64,000 bases of DNA from assembly GCF_000499845.2 (NCBI RefSeq), contig NC_023751.2, positions 26,608,455-26,672,454 on the forward strand, in the 5' to 3' direction. This stretch comes from Phaseolus vulgaris (lineage: Eukaryota > Streptophyta > Magnoliopsida > Fabales > Fabaceae). How positions within the stretch are numbered: position 1 is the stretch's first letter; the number at the start of each line of letters is the position of its first letter. A model generated the notes under the pieces. The model was given only the letters and a program-made list of their open reading frames with translations, did not search any database and was not told where the DNA came from. The position numbers and the translations under genes were made by a program. Positions 60,601 to 64,000 of the stretch are shown here, one piece after another.

Positions 60601-63123
60601 TGCACACGTGCTTGACATGTATTGCCGAGGCTTGACTTCAAGCAAGAATCTGCATCAGCATGATTTGGAGTTTACTGAATTGCAATATGAATCTGCCTGG
60701 CGTGCTGGGAAGTGGGATTTCTCTTTACCATGCGTTGGAACTAATTTTCCTTTGACTCCAAATATCAAATGTGATCATTTCAATGGAAATTTGCACAGGT
60801 AATATGATTTTATTTATTGTTGAGTTTATTTTAATTTGAACTCCTTTGTTCAATTGCTATATTCTTTACTTAGTCGCTCATTTAGAGCTATACACATTCT
60901 TAACTATTGCATCTTTCATGTAGGCTAAAAGATATTCAGTTAATGTACTCTGTATTATGAGAGAATGGACTAAGTTTTTTCTCGTTAACAGAAAATGAAT
61001 TCCAATCAGTTGCAGAAGTTGAATACAATAGGGATGTTAATACTGTAACTAACTCACTAACCATAGGGGTACTACAGCTATTGCTAACTAATTTGAGTTA
61101 GTAACTGACTGAGCTGAAAAATAACAGACTACTTCTAAGGACTCGTTTGGTGGCCAGATATAATAGGATAGGCAAAGTACCTATCTTGCTATAATCAACT
61201 GTTTGTTCTACCAACAGTTTATGATTTTCTTAGCCATTCCCTATCTTGTCTTGTTAGTTTATGTATTTCTTATCCCAAGAGGTGAATGTTGTATTACATG
61301 TGTAAAGTAGTTTGCCAAGAATAAAATATTATGTAGTTTGTTTTTCTAGTAGTTATTTACCTGCTACACTTTTCTCTTTCTCTATAAACAGCGTCTCCAC
61401 AATTATTGTCATTTCCATTGTAGCAACTTTCACCGAATAGTCACCATCATAGTTAGTGCCACCACCACCCCACAATTGCTATAGTACCCACAACCACTCT
61501 TACCATCCAGACTAAAATTTTCTCCCCCTTCCACCTTTATCATCATCATCATCATTGTTTCCATAACTATTAACATTTCATCTCCACTATAGCTACTACC
61601 GCTACACCATCACCACTTTTAACACACCACTTGTGATGTCGTCCATGGTAGTTAGAATCGTTCGAATCGTAAGATTCGAATCGCGATTCGAGTCAAAACT
61701 TGACCTTGCTGATTCAAATTGGATCATGACTTGTTTTTGGGTGTGAATCATGACATGAGTGAATCGTGGGATTCTCGATTCTGTTCCGTTATTTCCTATT
61801 CAATCACATTCTAGAAAATATGAAAAAGGAGATGAAAGATCTGTGATTCATTTAATTTTTTCCAAAAATCCCAAAAAACTTAATAAGAAAACGAAACGGA
61901 CAGTCACAACGATAATCAATTTGCCTATAAATCAAGTTAAGAACGCAGTGGAGAATAGAAGAGATGAAGAAGAAAAGTGAGGAACACGAAAAATATAAAT
62001 TTACCAGTGACGGAGGTGAGAAGAAGAGTAGTGGAAGAAGAAGAAAAGTGAGGAACCGAAAAGAAGTTCCGTCACCGTAGAAGAGAGGGTCACCGGAGAA
62101 GAAGAAGGGAGAAGATCTTCGATTCAGAGAAGAAAATTTATTTGGTAGTTACCCTCTGAACTTAGTGAACCATTCTTTAAAAAGCACCTTTTTAAAAAAG
62201 TTGAGCAACTTTCAGAACTTTTAGAAAAGCTGATGTCATCATTAACACACCACTTTTTATCACATCATTAACATACCACTTTTGATCTCATCATTAACAC
62301 ACCAACACTTCTACAATTTTTTATACCTTTCTACCCATCATCATCACCACCACCATCTCACTATTACCATTTTCGCCATTGTCATCACAACTATCATTGT
62401 TGTCATTATCACCATCACTATATGCTACCATTTGACTATTTGTTAGAGTTGTCAAAATGGGTGCCTCAGCAAAACCTTTCTGACCTAACTCATGGTCCAA
62501 ACCAATTTTGATTTAGACCCAACCTTTTGTCTTGCCGATGGACCATTTTGACTCATTTTAAGAAATGAGAAAAAACTAAATCTAACAGATTATAAAGTAT
62601 AATATTTGTTGTCACTGTATTGCCATTATTATTACCACCATAATCACCTCACTATCACCACAACTTATTTTCTAGTCCTTTTCATGGTGTGCACCAACCA
62701 TCAAATAAGTCTAATTTTTATCTATTTTTTATCCTATCATATCCGTTTCTTATCCTATCCTTATATCATATCATATATTTTTTCTTATGTGTTATTTGGT
62801 GATGAATGATGTGCAGTTCATCTTGGCTATTAGGAATGAAAGTCAATTTATACCATAGAAAAACGAATCTTTTCATGAAATATCAGTTTAATTATTCTTA
62901 TATTCAGTTGTTTAAGGGCACTTGAGGAGGGTGATTTGAGTGATTTCCAGATAAAACTAAGAGATTCAAAGCAGGTAATATTTCTTTCCTAACTTGTCTT
63001 GATGCAATTGAGGACATTATGCATATATAAATGTTTTATGTGTTCTAGGAGCTAGTGTTATCTGTTTCTCATGCAAGCGAAGAGAGCACTGAGTACATTT
63101 ATTTGACTATCATCAAACTACAG
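11716..63123 (+). CDS. ATM: ATM serine/threonine kinase, 5' part (52 exons; runs off the right edge)
   Basis: ATM is the nuclear PI3K-like kinase that senses DNA double-strand breaks and triggers repair and checkpoint signalling; in plants it also supports meiosis and fertility. The reading begins [20 protein letters not shown] and follows the plant ATM family collinearly through 2,166 codons: the TAN region, then the long helical-repeat solenoid, then the start of FAT with [12 protein letters not shown] near residues 2082-2093. Every one of the 52 exons (coordinates in the eight block entries) has GT/AG borders and keeps frame, with no internal stop. The start was chosen because it matches the family N-terminus and follows a leader with an E2F site. 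The remaining FAT, kinase and FATC domains are not in the window. I saw no PWWP motif in these exons. Introns, up to 8.5 kb, hold most of the window's transposons. Confidence 0.96.
12613..14716. other. ATM intron 3, with a diverged direct repeat
   Basis: No protein domain is recognisable. A segment of about 185-200 bp at 13178-13375 recurs at 13560-13745 in the same orientation (shared landmarks CCAATGCTCAATCTACAAAA-type sequence and CCTATTTATATCTAAC). The open frame at 12978-13406 crosses the first copy and looks non-coding. The pair, together with CAACCTTGTCCTCAAGA (13370-13386), resembles retroelement terminal sequence, but no family could be named. Confidence 0.5.
14717..17203 (+). CDS. 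ATM: ATM exons 4-9 (residues about 110-392)
   Basis: Exons: 14717-14878, 14983-15178, 15264-15420, 15514-15653, 15777-15864, 17100-17203. Helical N-terminal solenoid. Landmarks are [13 protein letters not shown] (exon 4), [19 protein letters not shown] (exon 5), [19 protein letters not shown] (exon 6), LVEQLLDVI (exon 7), [17 protein letters not shown] (exon 8) and [11 protein letters not shown] (exon 9 into exon 10). Phases join cleanly: the codons split across introns 4-5, 5-6, 7-8 and 9-10 rebuild N, R, R and W. Confidence 0.94.
15865..17099. other. ATM intron 8, no recognised element
   Basis: A 1.2-kb intron with no coding domain, long repeat or transposon terminus that I could support. 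Parts of 16320-16800 read like LTR sequence, but no partner repeat lies nearby. Confidence 0.4.
18200..20390 (-). mobile_element. copia remnant B in ATM intron 9
   Basis: Minus-strand fragments in order: a gag start (20361-20116, with [13 protein letters not shown] and [12 protein letters not shown] resembling the UBN2 gag opening), RT (19793-19530, ILVLKGYTQ), late RT (19332-19042, WVDDMVIIG and [17 protein letters not shown]), RNase H (about 18780-18370) and an LTR-like stretch (about 18200-18365). Protease and integrase are missing and all frames are broken. A TRIM-like element interrupts it at 19779-20092. The orientation is opposite to ATM. Confidence 0.8.
19779..20092 (+). mobile_element. 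TRIM-like element 1 (two LTRs, second truncated)
   Basis: The first LTR, 19779-19898 (120 bp), begins TGTTGGAGATCTCACATCGA and is followed at once by TGGTATCAGAGCC (19899-19911), a tRNA-Met primer-binding site. A short non-coding interior of about 120 bp has a purine-rich end (GTGAGGGGGTG), and a second LTR starts TGTTGAAAATCCCAC (20035) and breaks off near 20092. LTR, primer site, tiny interior, LTR is the layout of terminal-repeat retrotransposons in miniature. It lies within copia B. Confidence 0.82.
20712..26135 (+). CDS. ATM: ATM exons 10-16 (residues about 392-551)
   Basis: Exons: 20712-20810, 21438-21494, 21688-21772, 23133-23207, 25071-25112, 25179-25249, 26087-26135. Exon 10 ([20 protein letters not shown]) is short, sits after a 3.5-kb transposon-filled intron and is easy to miss; its acceptor is GGTGTAG|GAATG. 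Exon 11 encodes [11 protein letters not shown], exon 13 [14 protein letters not shown], exon 14 (42 bp) [14 protein letters not shown], exon 15 [14 protein letters not shown] and exon 16 [10 protein letters not shown]. All match the plant ATM order. Confidence 0.92.
20811..21437. other. ATM intron 10, no recognised element
   Basis: A 627-bp T-rich intron with no coding domain or repeat that I could identify. Confidence 0.5.
21773..23132. other. ATM intron 12, mostly unassigned
   Basis: No protein-coding relic was recognised. The part around 22560-22760 has repeated, near-palindromic words (GGGTTGGCCCG, TTGGCTTGGCCC) reminiscent of small DNA-transposon derivatives, but no clear ends were found. 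Confidence 0.4.
23389..23600 (+). mobile_element. TRIM-like element 2 (LTR plus primer site)
   Basis: Starts near 23389 with TGTTGGTGATCCCACATCGA and runs to about 23508, followed by TGGTATCAGAGTC at about 23509-23521, a near-perfect tRNA-Met primer site, and a short interior (GTTGGGCCCATCGTGACACC). No second LTR is visible, so the 3' part is lost. Same family as the copies at 19779, 36339, 38547 and 53113. It sits in intron 13 in the sense orientation. Confidence 0.75.
24040..24530 (+). mobile_element. RTE-type LINE 3' fragment in intron 13
   Basis: Read across frames, the plus strand gives a run resembling the end of plant RTE-clade reverse transcriptases: VIQNDGE, then [14 protein letters not shown], then a short gap to [12 protein letters not shown] and [12 protein letters not shown]. 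Multiple stops and frameshifts make it a dead relic. The minus-strand open frame here is a shadow. Confidence 0.65.
26270..26620 (-). mobile_element. copia integrase fragment in intron 16
   Basis: Read on the minus strand, this resembles the copia stretch from the C-terminal half of integrase ([29 protein letters not shown]) to the conserved FGC block (AFGCICSD). All frames are broken. The rest of intron 16 (26620-28100) may belong to the same element, but I could not assign domains. Confidence 0.55.
28108..30720 (+). CDS. ATM: ATM exons 17-21 (residues about 552-919)
   Basis: Exons: 28108-28179, 28337-28492, 28584-28673, 28750-28937, 30123-30720. Exon 17 encodes DLHLRRNLL-type sequence (here [20 protein letters not shown]). 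Exon 18 starts [20 protein letters not shown]. Exon 21, at 598 bp, is the longest seen and includes an acidic, serine-rich stretch (about residues 860-890) typical of a linker between helical repeats. An open frame that starts upstream of exon 21 and runs past its donor is only partly coding; the exon borders given are the splice sites. Confidence 0.93.
29441..29650 (-). mobile_element. LINE ORF1 zinc-knuckle fragment in intron 20
   Basis: A 69-codon minus-strand frame starts [19 protein letters not shown] and carries a CX2CX4HX4C knuckle ([14 protein letters not shown]). The pattern, preceded by LPVFC, is typical of the gag-like ORF1 of plant L1-type LINEs. No upstream RNA-binding domain or downstream RT is present, so this is an isolated fragment. 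It is unlikely to be an expressed gene. Confidence 0.65.
30849..36154 (+). CDS. ATM: ATM exons 22-29 (residues about 920-1195)
   Basis: Exons: 30849-30920, 31010-31171, 33220-33342, 33761-33888, 34113-34269, 34463-34509, 34579-34642, 36080-36154. Landmarks are [12 protein letters not shown] (exon 22), [20 protein letters not shown] (exon 24), [20 protein letters not shown] (exon 25), [19 protein letters not shown] (exon 26) and [17 protein letters not shown] (exon 29). Exon 28 has a competing AG ten bases upstream (34568), whose use would shift the frame; the downstream AG at 34577-34578 gives the family reading. Confidence 0.93.
31430..32340 (-). mobile_element. copia remnant C in intron 23
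   Basis: Minus-strand pieces in order: a gag zinc knuckle (32340-32230; [17 protein letters not shown]2CX4H with the last cysteine lost), the protease surroundings (about 32090-31860), the RNase H end (about 31860-31640) and an LTR-like stretch (about 31637-31430) after a degraded polypurine tract. Integrase and RT are deleted. Stops are frequent. Confidence 0.7.
32345..32790 (-). mobile_element. copia remnant D (pol end plus 3' LTR) in intron 23
   Basis: A 67-codon minus-strand frame (32764-32561), from [14 protein letters not shown] to [13 protein letters not shown], is the C-terminal RNase H tail of copia pol. It is followed by the purine tract GAGGGGGAG and an LTR starting TGTTAGAATAAG at about 32571, running to about 32345. 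Its LTR differs from that of remnant C, so these are separate insertions. The 5' part is missing. Confidence 0.7.
35021..35842. mobile_element. TIR-bounded non-coding element in intron 28
   Basis: The left end reads TTGGCATGATATGATAGGATAA and the right end reads TATCCTATCATATCCTACTTGCCAA, imperfect inverted copies of one another. The interior is very AT-rich without coding capacity and contains an (AT)n run at about 35469-35487. The layout fits a non-autonomous DNA transposon. The target duplication was not resolved. Confidence 0.55.
36339..36455 (+). mobile_element. TRIM-like solo LTR 3 (intron 29)
   Basis: One LTR of the TGTTGGAGATCCCACATCGA family: GTTGGAGATCCCATATTGAC at the start, AAGTGGGTGCAAACCTCA in the middle and AAGGTTGAGTTGGGTTTAAA near the end. 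No primer site or interior follows, so it is a solo LTR or truncated copy. Confidence 0.7.
36663..38100 (+). mobile_element. 5'-truncated copia E in intron 29
   Basis: Sense-strand RT begins at [17 protein letters not shown] (36668). Broken RT follows, then an RNase H frame (37403-37807; [18 protein letters not shown] and [17 protein letters not shown]), a purine tract (AATTGAGGGATAG) and an LTR starting TGTTAAAGATCAG at 37835 and ending near 38100. Everything upstream of the RT is missing. The fragment sits between two diverged copies of a sequence of about 58 bp (36604-36662 and 38101-38159). Confidence 0.8.
37835..38100 (+). repeat. 3' LTR of copia E
   Basis: Follows the RNase H end and purine tract. 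It begins TGTTAAAG and ends near ACTTTCCA, about 265 bp. It has a TATTTATACCTC box and is distinct in sequence from the other copia LTRs in the window. There is no 5' partner. Confidence 0.65.
38547..38668 (+). mobile_element. TRIM-like solo LTR 4 (intron 29)
   Basis: CTGGAGATCCCACATCAACT at the start, GGTGCAAACCTCACCTTATA in the middle and AAGGTTGAGTTAGGCTTAAG near the end. Same family and orientation as the copy 2.2 kb upstream. No primer site follows. Confidence 0.7.
38900..39363. other. unassigned GC-richer segment in intron 29
   Basis: This part carries overlapping open frames on both strands (39055-39363 plus, 38907-39191 minus). The plus frame has a proline-rich tail ([17 protein letters not shown]). 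Composition differs from the AT-rich intron around it. It could be a piece of another gene carried in by a transposon, or repeat sequence. I recognise no family. Confidence 0.35.
39730..42468 (+). CDS. ATM: ATM exons 30-38 (residues about 1196-1546)
   Basis: Exons: 39730-39849, 40290-40475, 41090-41211, 41299-41368, 41480-41607, 41743-41884, 42001-42138, 42227-42325, 42422-42468. Landmarks are [17 protein letters not shown] (exon 30), [20 protein letters not shown] (exon 34), [17 protein letters not shown] (exon 35), [15 protein letters not shown] (exon 36), [18 protein letters not shown] (exon 37) and [15 protein letters not shown] (exon 38). Exon 36 has an alternative AG at 41983-41984 that would add 16 nt and meet a stop; the AG at 41999-42000 is correct for the family. 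Exon 34 uses an AAG acceptor. Confidence 0.93.
39850..41089. other. ATM introns 30 and 31, no recognised element
   Basis: Apart from exon 31 (40290-40475), this stretch is ordinary T-rich intron sequence. Intron 30 holds a local repeat (TTAACTATAATTAACTTATGC and TTAACTACAAATTAGCTTATCC, about 40081-40185) but no transposon that I could identify. Confidence 0.5.
42601..42667 (+). repeat. left LTR core of the outer copia element
   Basis: GATATAACGGGTTGAACCC ... CTATTTGTTCTTTATA matches 50636-50708 with several differences and a 6-bp indel. The true LTR boundaries have decayed. Confidence 0.55.
44888..45127 (-). repeat. 3' LTR of the inner copia
   Basis: 240 bp, reading TGTTGCATAATT...CTTTCCACT on the minus strand. 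Identical by eye to the 5' LTR. The target duplication fits only if the LTR ends ACT, giving TG...CT termini. A TATTTATAGACTG box (TCTATAAATA on the other strand) is a plausible promoter element. Confidence 0.93.
45135..48491 (-). CDS. copia Pol polyprotein (protease, integrase, RT, RNase H), intact, no Gag
   Basis: An unbroken 1,118-codon frame. The protease active site [12 protein letters not shown] has its catalytic Asp at residue 37. The integrase zinc-binding H-H-C-C region is at about 178-210. The integrase DDE triad is about D237, D300 and E336 ([11 protein letters not shown]). The reverse transcriptase spans about 640-880, with [10 protein letters not shown] (D715) and YVDDMIITG (D803/D804). 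RNase H spans about 960-1080, with YTDADYAG (D965), RSSAEAEF (E1006) and ACDNKSA (D1042). Protease-integrase-RT-RNase H is the copia order. The frame opens with [13 protein letters not shown], which resembles the gag-protease junction, so the capsid part is missing rather than in another frame. The stop overlaps the purine tract. No inactivating change was seen. Confidence 0.95.
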   Translation of the reverse strand: MDSLSKPSSYCSFTMSGKSSSFLSFNASSTENIWIIDSGATDHMTPHSSFFSSYTTLSGKPYITVANGSTTPINGRGNIHLQPSFPLKNVLHVPKLSNNLLSIQKITQDLNCAVVFFPSHCVFQDLATGKTIGIAKEQGGLYYLQHEESKKDARLQAHTSNLQQGRESWSSSQIWLQHRRLGHPPFSTLKSLFPVLFTKVFAESFHCDVCQFAKHHRTTFPPNGNKSSKPFDLIHSDVWGPSSIPNISGAKWFVSFIDDCTRVTWIFLMKDKSEVFHLFVKFYRMIQTQFESPIKRLRSDNGREYVNQNLSKFLEENGVVHELTCVETPQQNGVAERKNRHLLEVTRALLFQTSVPRSYWGEAVLTATYLINRLPSRVLEGVTPIQVMTTFYPSIPMLNSLQNRVFGCPAFVHVHSPYRGKLDPRAIKCVFIGYAPNKKGYKCYHPQSRKVYISKDVTFHETESFFPSSQLQGESIQEAEDLELPPFPLLQDFVLREDDKDPAPTSLPEKNNEDKYFGKQYQRRQQEPVLVEQQLQLSEPEVRTHTSETLEDTLNTAFEPNLNDLPIALRKEKRSCAKYPISQFVSTEKLSMQHQSFLSAIDSIKIPSSVQEALKDENWIRAMNEEMSALERNETWEIVERPKDKKAVGCRWIYTVKYKSDGTLDRYKARLVAKGYTQTYGIDYEETFAPVAKMNTVRIILSLAAHFGWAMHQFDVKNAFLHGSLEEEVYMEIPPGYGIVNEGNKACRLKKALYGLKQSPRAWFGRFTQAMVSLGYRQSQGDHTLFIKHSQNGKLTLLLVYVDDMIITGDDEIEKQNLRERLAAQFEMKDLGKLKYFLGIEVAYSRQGIFISQRKYILDLLKEIGKLGCKPTGVPIEQNHRIGNDEENPKVEKTQYQRLVGKLIYLSHTRPDIAYAVSVVSQFMHDPRERHLQAVDKIIQYLKASPGKGLLFKKGENLSMKVYTDADYAGSIVDRRSTTGYCMFLGGNLVTWRSKKQNVVARSSAEAEFRAMAQGVCELLWMKIILDDLKIKYEAPMGLACDNKSAISIAHNPVQHDRTKHVKIDRHFIKEKLDDGLIATDYIPSRLQLADMFTKGLPIKQFEDLTCKLGMIDIHSPT
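48492..48775 (-). other. GC-rich leader in place of gag
   Basis: Lies between the primer site and pol of the inner copia. From 48560 to 48740 it is far more GC-rich than anything else in the window, with repeats such as GCGGTTTCCGG and GGTGGTGGT. The open frames here on both strands are low-complexity (His/Pro/Arg-rich) and look non-coding. It could be an untranslated leader or a captured host fragment. Confidence 0.6.
48775..48888 (-). repeat. tandem repeat in the inner copia leader
   Basis: About four imperfect copies of a unit of about 31 bp built on CAGCAATGAAGGCTGTCAAG followed by GAAAATGATTA. The first copy has an A-run in place of part of the unit, and the last is cut short before AAAAAATTGCGG. 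Confidence 0.8.
48921..48932 (-). promoter_or_regulatory. primer-binding site of the inner copia
   Basis: On the minus strand TGGTATCAGAGC, complementary to the 3' end of plant initiator tRNA-Met, starts immediately after the 5' LTR with no spacer. This position fixes the LTR end at ...CCACT. Confidence 0.88.
48933..49172 (-). repeat. 5' LTR of the inner copia
   Basis: 240 bp, no difference from the 3' LTR found by eye. Flanked on the right by the target copy ATATT (49173-49177). Confidence 0.93.
49733..50036. mobile_element. small non-coding insertion inside the outer copia
   Basis: The copia reading frame breaks after RLVEK and resumes at [13 protein letters not shown]. The roughly 300 bp between is non-coding, starting near AGGCTTAGTTACCTTTTTAG and ending near GGATGTAATGGATATTTAGT, weakly inverted. 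It resembles the common plant miniature elements with GGCTTAATTxCxCTTTT ends. The boundaries are approximate. Confidence 0.5.
50636..50708 (+). repeat. right LTR core of the outer copia element
   Basis: GATGTAACAGGCTTAGCCC ... CTATTTGTTCTTTATA, diverged repeat of 42601-42667. It lies just 3' of the purine tract TTGAGGGAAG at about 50621-50630, as expected for a 3' LTR. Confidence 0.65.
50929..56419 (+). CDS. ATM: ATM exons 39-45 (residues about 1546-1858)
   Basis: Exons: 50929-51121, 51222-51443, 51576-51647, 54685-54754, 55678-55795, 55937-56060, 56282-56419. Exon 39 begins after the 8.46-kb nested-transposon intron and rebuilds the codon AG|T, giving [19 protein letters not shown]. Exon 40 has [18 protein letters not shown], exon 43 [19 protein letters not shown], exon 44 [13 protein letters not shown] and exon 45 [19 protein letters not shown]. 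This is the last part of the solenoid leading into FAT. Confidence 0.93.
51745..53740 (-). mobile_element. copia remnant F in intron 41
   Basis: Minus-strand relics. Part of the RT is at 52895-52614 ([20 protein letters not shown] followed by a damaged Yx[13 protein letters not shown]). Upstream RT is at about 53100-52920 ([32 protein letters not shown]). The junction before RT is at about 53560-53497 ([12 protein letters not shown]). The left part (51745-52600) looks like LTR and leader sequence without domains. A TRIM-like element splits the remnant at 53113-53492. Confidence 0.65.
53113..53492 (-). mobile_element. TRIM-like element 5, two LTRs, minus strand
   Basis: The most complete copy. 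LTRs of about 121 bp lie at 53113-53234 and 53372-53492; on the plus strand both end near TCTCCAACA and contain GGTTTGCACxCACTTATAA. A degenerate primer site (GACTATGATACCA on the plus strand, 53359-53371) flanks the right LTR, and the interior is about 137 bp with no coding capacity. The two LTRs differ at several positions, so the insertion is not recent. Confidence 0.8.
53741..54684. other. rest of ATM intron 41
   Basis: Very AT-rich, with a (TA)n/(TG) run at about 53950-54012 and no coding domain. TGTGACATCCAAAATTTATAAT at about 53748 resembles the start of some plant gypsy LTRs, but no partner was found. Confidence 0.45.
55055..55285 (+). mobile_element. Ty3/gypsy protease relic in intron 42
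   Basis: The plus strand reads [20 protein letters not shown], then FGVSF, and after small shifts [11 protein letters not shown] and a WPGMVG-like block. This resembles the retropepsin of plant gypsy elements (DSGASHNFIS ... LGLEWL), with the catalytic Asp changed to Ser. No neighbouring RT was found. Confidence 0.6.
57330..58972 (+). mobile_element. 5'-truncated L1-type LINE in intron 45
   Basis: Frames spread over 57360-58320 give the tail of a plant L1-clade ORF2. An RT C-terminal region (57360-57640) is followed by the zinc-binding RT-associated domain in 57639-58142 ([48 protein letters not shown]), then 58123-58326 after a frameshift ([16 protein letters not shown]). A long 3' UTR ends in a short A-run near 58963-58972. 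Everything upstream is missing, as usual after incomplete reverse transcription. The target duplication was not resolved. Confidence 0.8.
59248..63123 (+). CDS. ATM: ATM exons 46-52 (residues about 1859-2166): start of FAT
   Basis: Exons: 59248-59358, 59466-59513, 59606-59710, 59913-59999, 60368-60798, 62908-62974, 63049-63123. Landmarks are [19 protein letters not shown] (exons 46-47), [19 protein letters not shown] (exon 48), [17 protein letters not shown] and [12 protein letters not shown] (exon 50), [12 protein letters not shown] (exon 51) and [15 protein letters not shown] (exon 52). The AWRxGKWD block marks the FAT region that wraps the kinase. Exon 46 ends AAA|GTATTA, a weak donor. The next exon lies beyond the window. 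Confidence 0.92.
61145..62805. mobile_element. composite TIR-like element in intron 50
   Basis: The left part has GATATAATAGGATAGG (61156-61172) and the right part has TATCCTATCATATCC (about 62730-62745), an inverted relation like that of the element at 35021-35842. The interior has microsatellite-like CACCAC/CATCAT runs and a repeat of about 33 bp (CATCATTAACACACCACTTT) at about 62236-62300. It appears to be split by a segment rich in GATTCG words (about 61644-62230). Ends are uncertain. Confidence 0.35.
61644..61790. repeat. GATTCG/CGAATC-rich repeat, copy 1
   Basis: Dense alternation of GAATCG, ATTCGAATCG and GTGAATC words, partly self-complementary. A related stretch lies at 63640-64000. 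Such sequence is found at ends of plant DNA-transposon families, but I cannot name the family. Confidence 0.45.
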
Positions 63124-63639
63124 GTATCCACTTGTCTAATATGTAGATTCTTAACATGATATATATTGCCACTACATCATATTTCTTATTGTTGCCCTTG
63201 AACCCCTTTTGGTTTCTACTAAGATCATTGTCATGGAGTATGGTCAAAGTAGTCCTTATAAGGTCCAATACATATTCCATCTTGCGTAAATGAAATTAAG
63301 GACCTGTTATCCCACAATGGTTATGAATGTGGCCAAACTATTCTTTATAATGCTTTGGTCCCCTACTTGAGATATCTTTTCAATTAAGTTAGGCCAAGTC
63401 CTTCCGTAGTGAGGGTATCTTATCCTCCACATCAAGTAGCCTGTATACTGTTATAAATTATACACAAATTAAAGAAATGTTCCATGGAATATATGCACCT
63501 ATGTAATGTTGCTGCAATGGGATAGATAGCATTTTATGGATTTTATTGGTTAGCTTGCATGTTTGATTTTACTTGTTCTTTTTCAAGATGATGGATTGTG
63601 TAATTCATATAGTAATATAATAACTCATATGTGTAATTC

Positions 63640-64000
63640 AAGTAGAATCGAGATACAAGTAGTGTATCGGAGAGCTGATATTATGAATCGTAAATCGTTT
63701 CGTATCGTGAATCGTAAGATTCATAAACATTAAAAAGTTTAATATATACTTAAATATATAAGATATGTATACATACAAGATACAATAAATTATATATATA
63801 TGTATATACCACACAATTTCACCAAAACAACCTCTATGGTGCATACATGTTATTAAACAAATTATGTCTATCTTTTTTTATTTACTCATTTTTTAAAATC
63901 TACACTGATTCGCACAATACGGAATCGTTTCATTTCGGGATTCAGCGATTCTTTGTGCGAATCGCATGATACAGCTAAGATTCAGGAACGAAAAAGATTC
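63640..64000. repeat. GATTCG/CGAATC-rich repeat, copy 2, runs off the edge
   Basis: AATCGTAAATCG and ATCGTGAATCG near 63690-63720, then an AT-rich middle, then GGAATCGTTTC, GATTCAGCGATTC and CGAATCGCATG at 63920-63975. It lies in intron 52 and is likely a second member of the repeat at 61644. It is cut off by the window end. Confidence 0.45.

Overview
This is plant nuclear DNA: AT-rich, intron-rich and full of LTR retrotransposon debris. The dominant gene encodes the DNA-damage checkpoint kinase ATM. The repeat families (a short retroelement starting TGTTGGAGATCCCACATCGA, UBN2-type copia gag, a very long solo LTR) suggest a dicot, most likely a phaseoloid legume. That placement is inference.

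Layout. Positions 1-11,600 hold no host gene I can support. This part carries a 308-bp CACTA-type miniature element (3232-3539) and a decayed minus-strand Ty1/copia element (about 5562-10674). That element is split in its reverse transcriptase YxDD motif by a 1,793-bp solo LTR with a perfect 5-bp target duplication. A second RNase H fragment lies beyond its 5' LTR, giving an LTR-sharing tandem arrangement. A short promoter and leader follow, with a perfect E2F consensus and a 4-codon upstream ORF.

From 11,716 to the right edge the window is one gene on the + strand: the 5' part of ATM. I resolved 52 coding exons by hand (6,498 nt, 2,166 codons). All splice at GT...AG and keep one open frame. 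The rest of the FAT region, the PI3K-like kinase domain and FATC lie beyond the window. Exons are small (42-598 bp); the gene reaches 51 kb because its introns collect mobile elements.

Intron contents. Copia remnants lie in introns 9, 16, 23 (two), 29 and 41. Intron 13 has RTE-type LINE debris, intron 20 a LINE ORF1 zinc knuckle, and intron 45 a 5'-truncated L1-type LINE. Intron 42 has a Ty3/gypsy protease relic. Five copies of one TRIM-like element sit in introns 9, 13, 29 (two) and 41. Terminal-inverted-repeat-like elements sit in introns 28 and 50.

The most striking locus is intron 38 (8.46 kb). A decayed sense-strand copia element is interrupted by a young minus-strand copia element (44888-49172). 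Its two 240-bp LTRs look identical, its target duplication is exact, and its 1,118-codon pol frame is unbroken. It has no gag: a GC-rich leader with a short tandem repeat lies where gag should be. Its LTRs have non-canonical TG...CT ends. It looks like a recently mobilised element lacking its own capsid gene.

No bacterial features, CRISPR arrays, rRNA or tRNA genes were seen.
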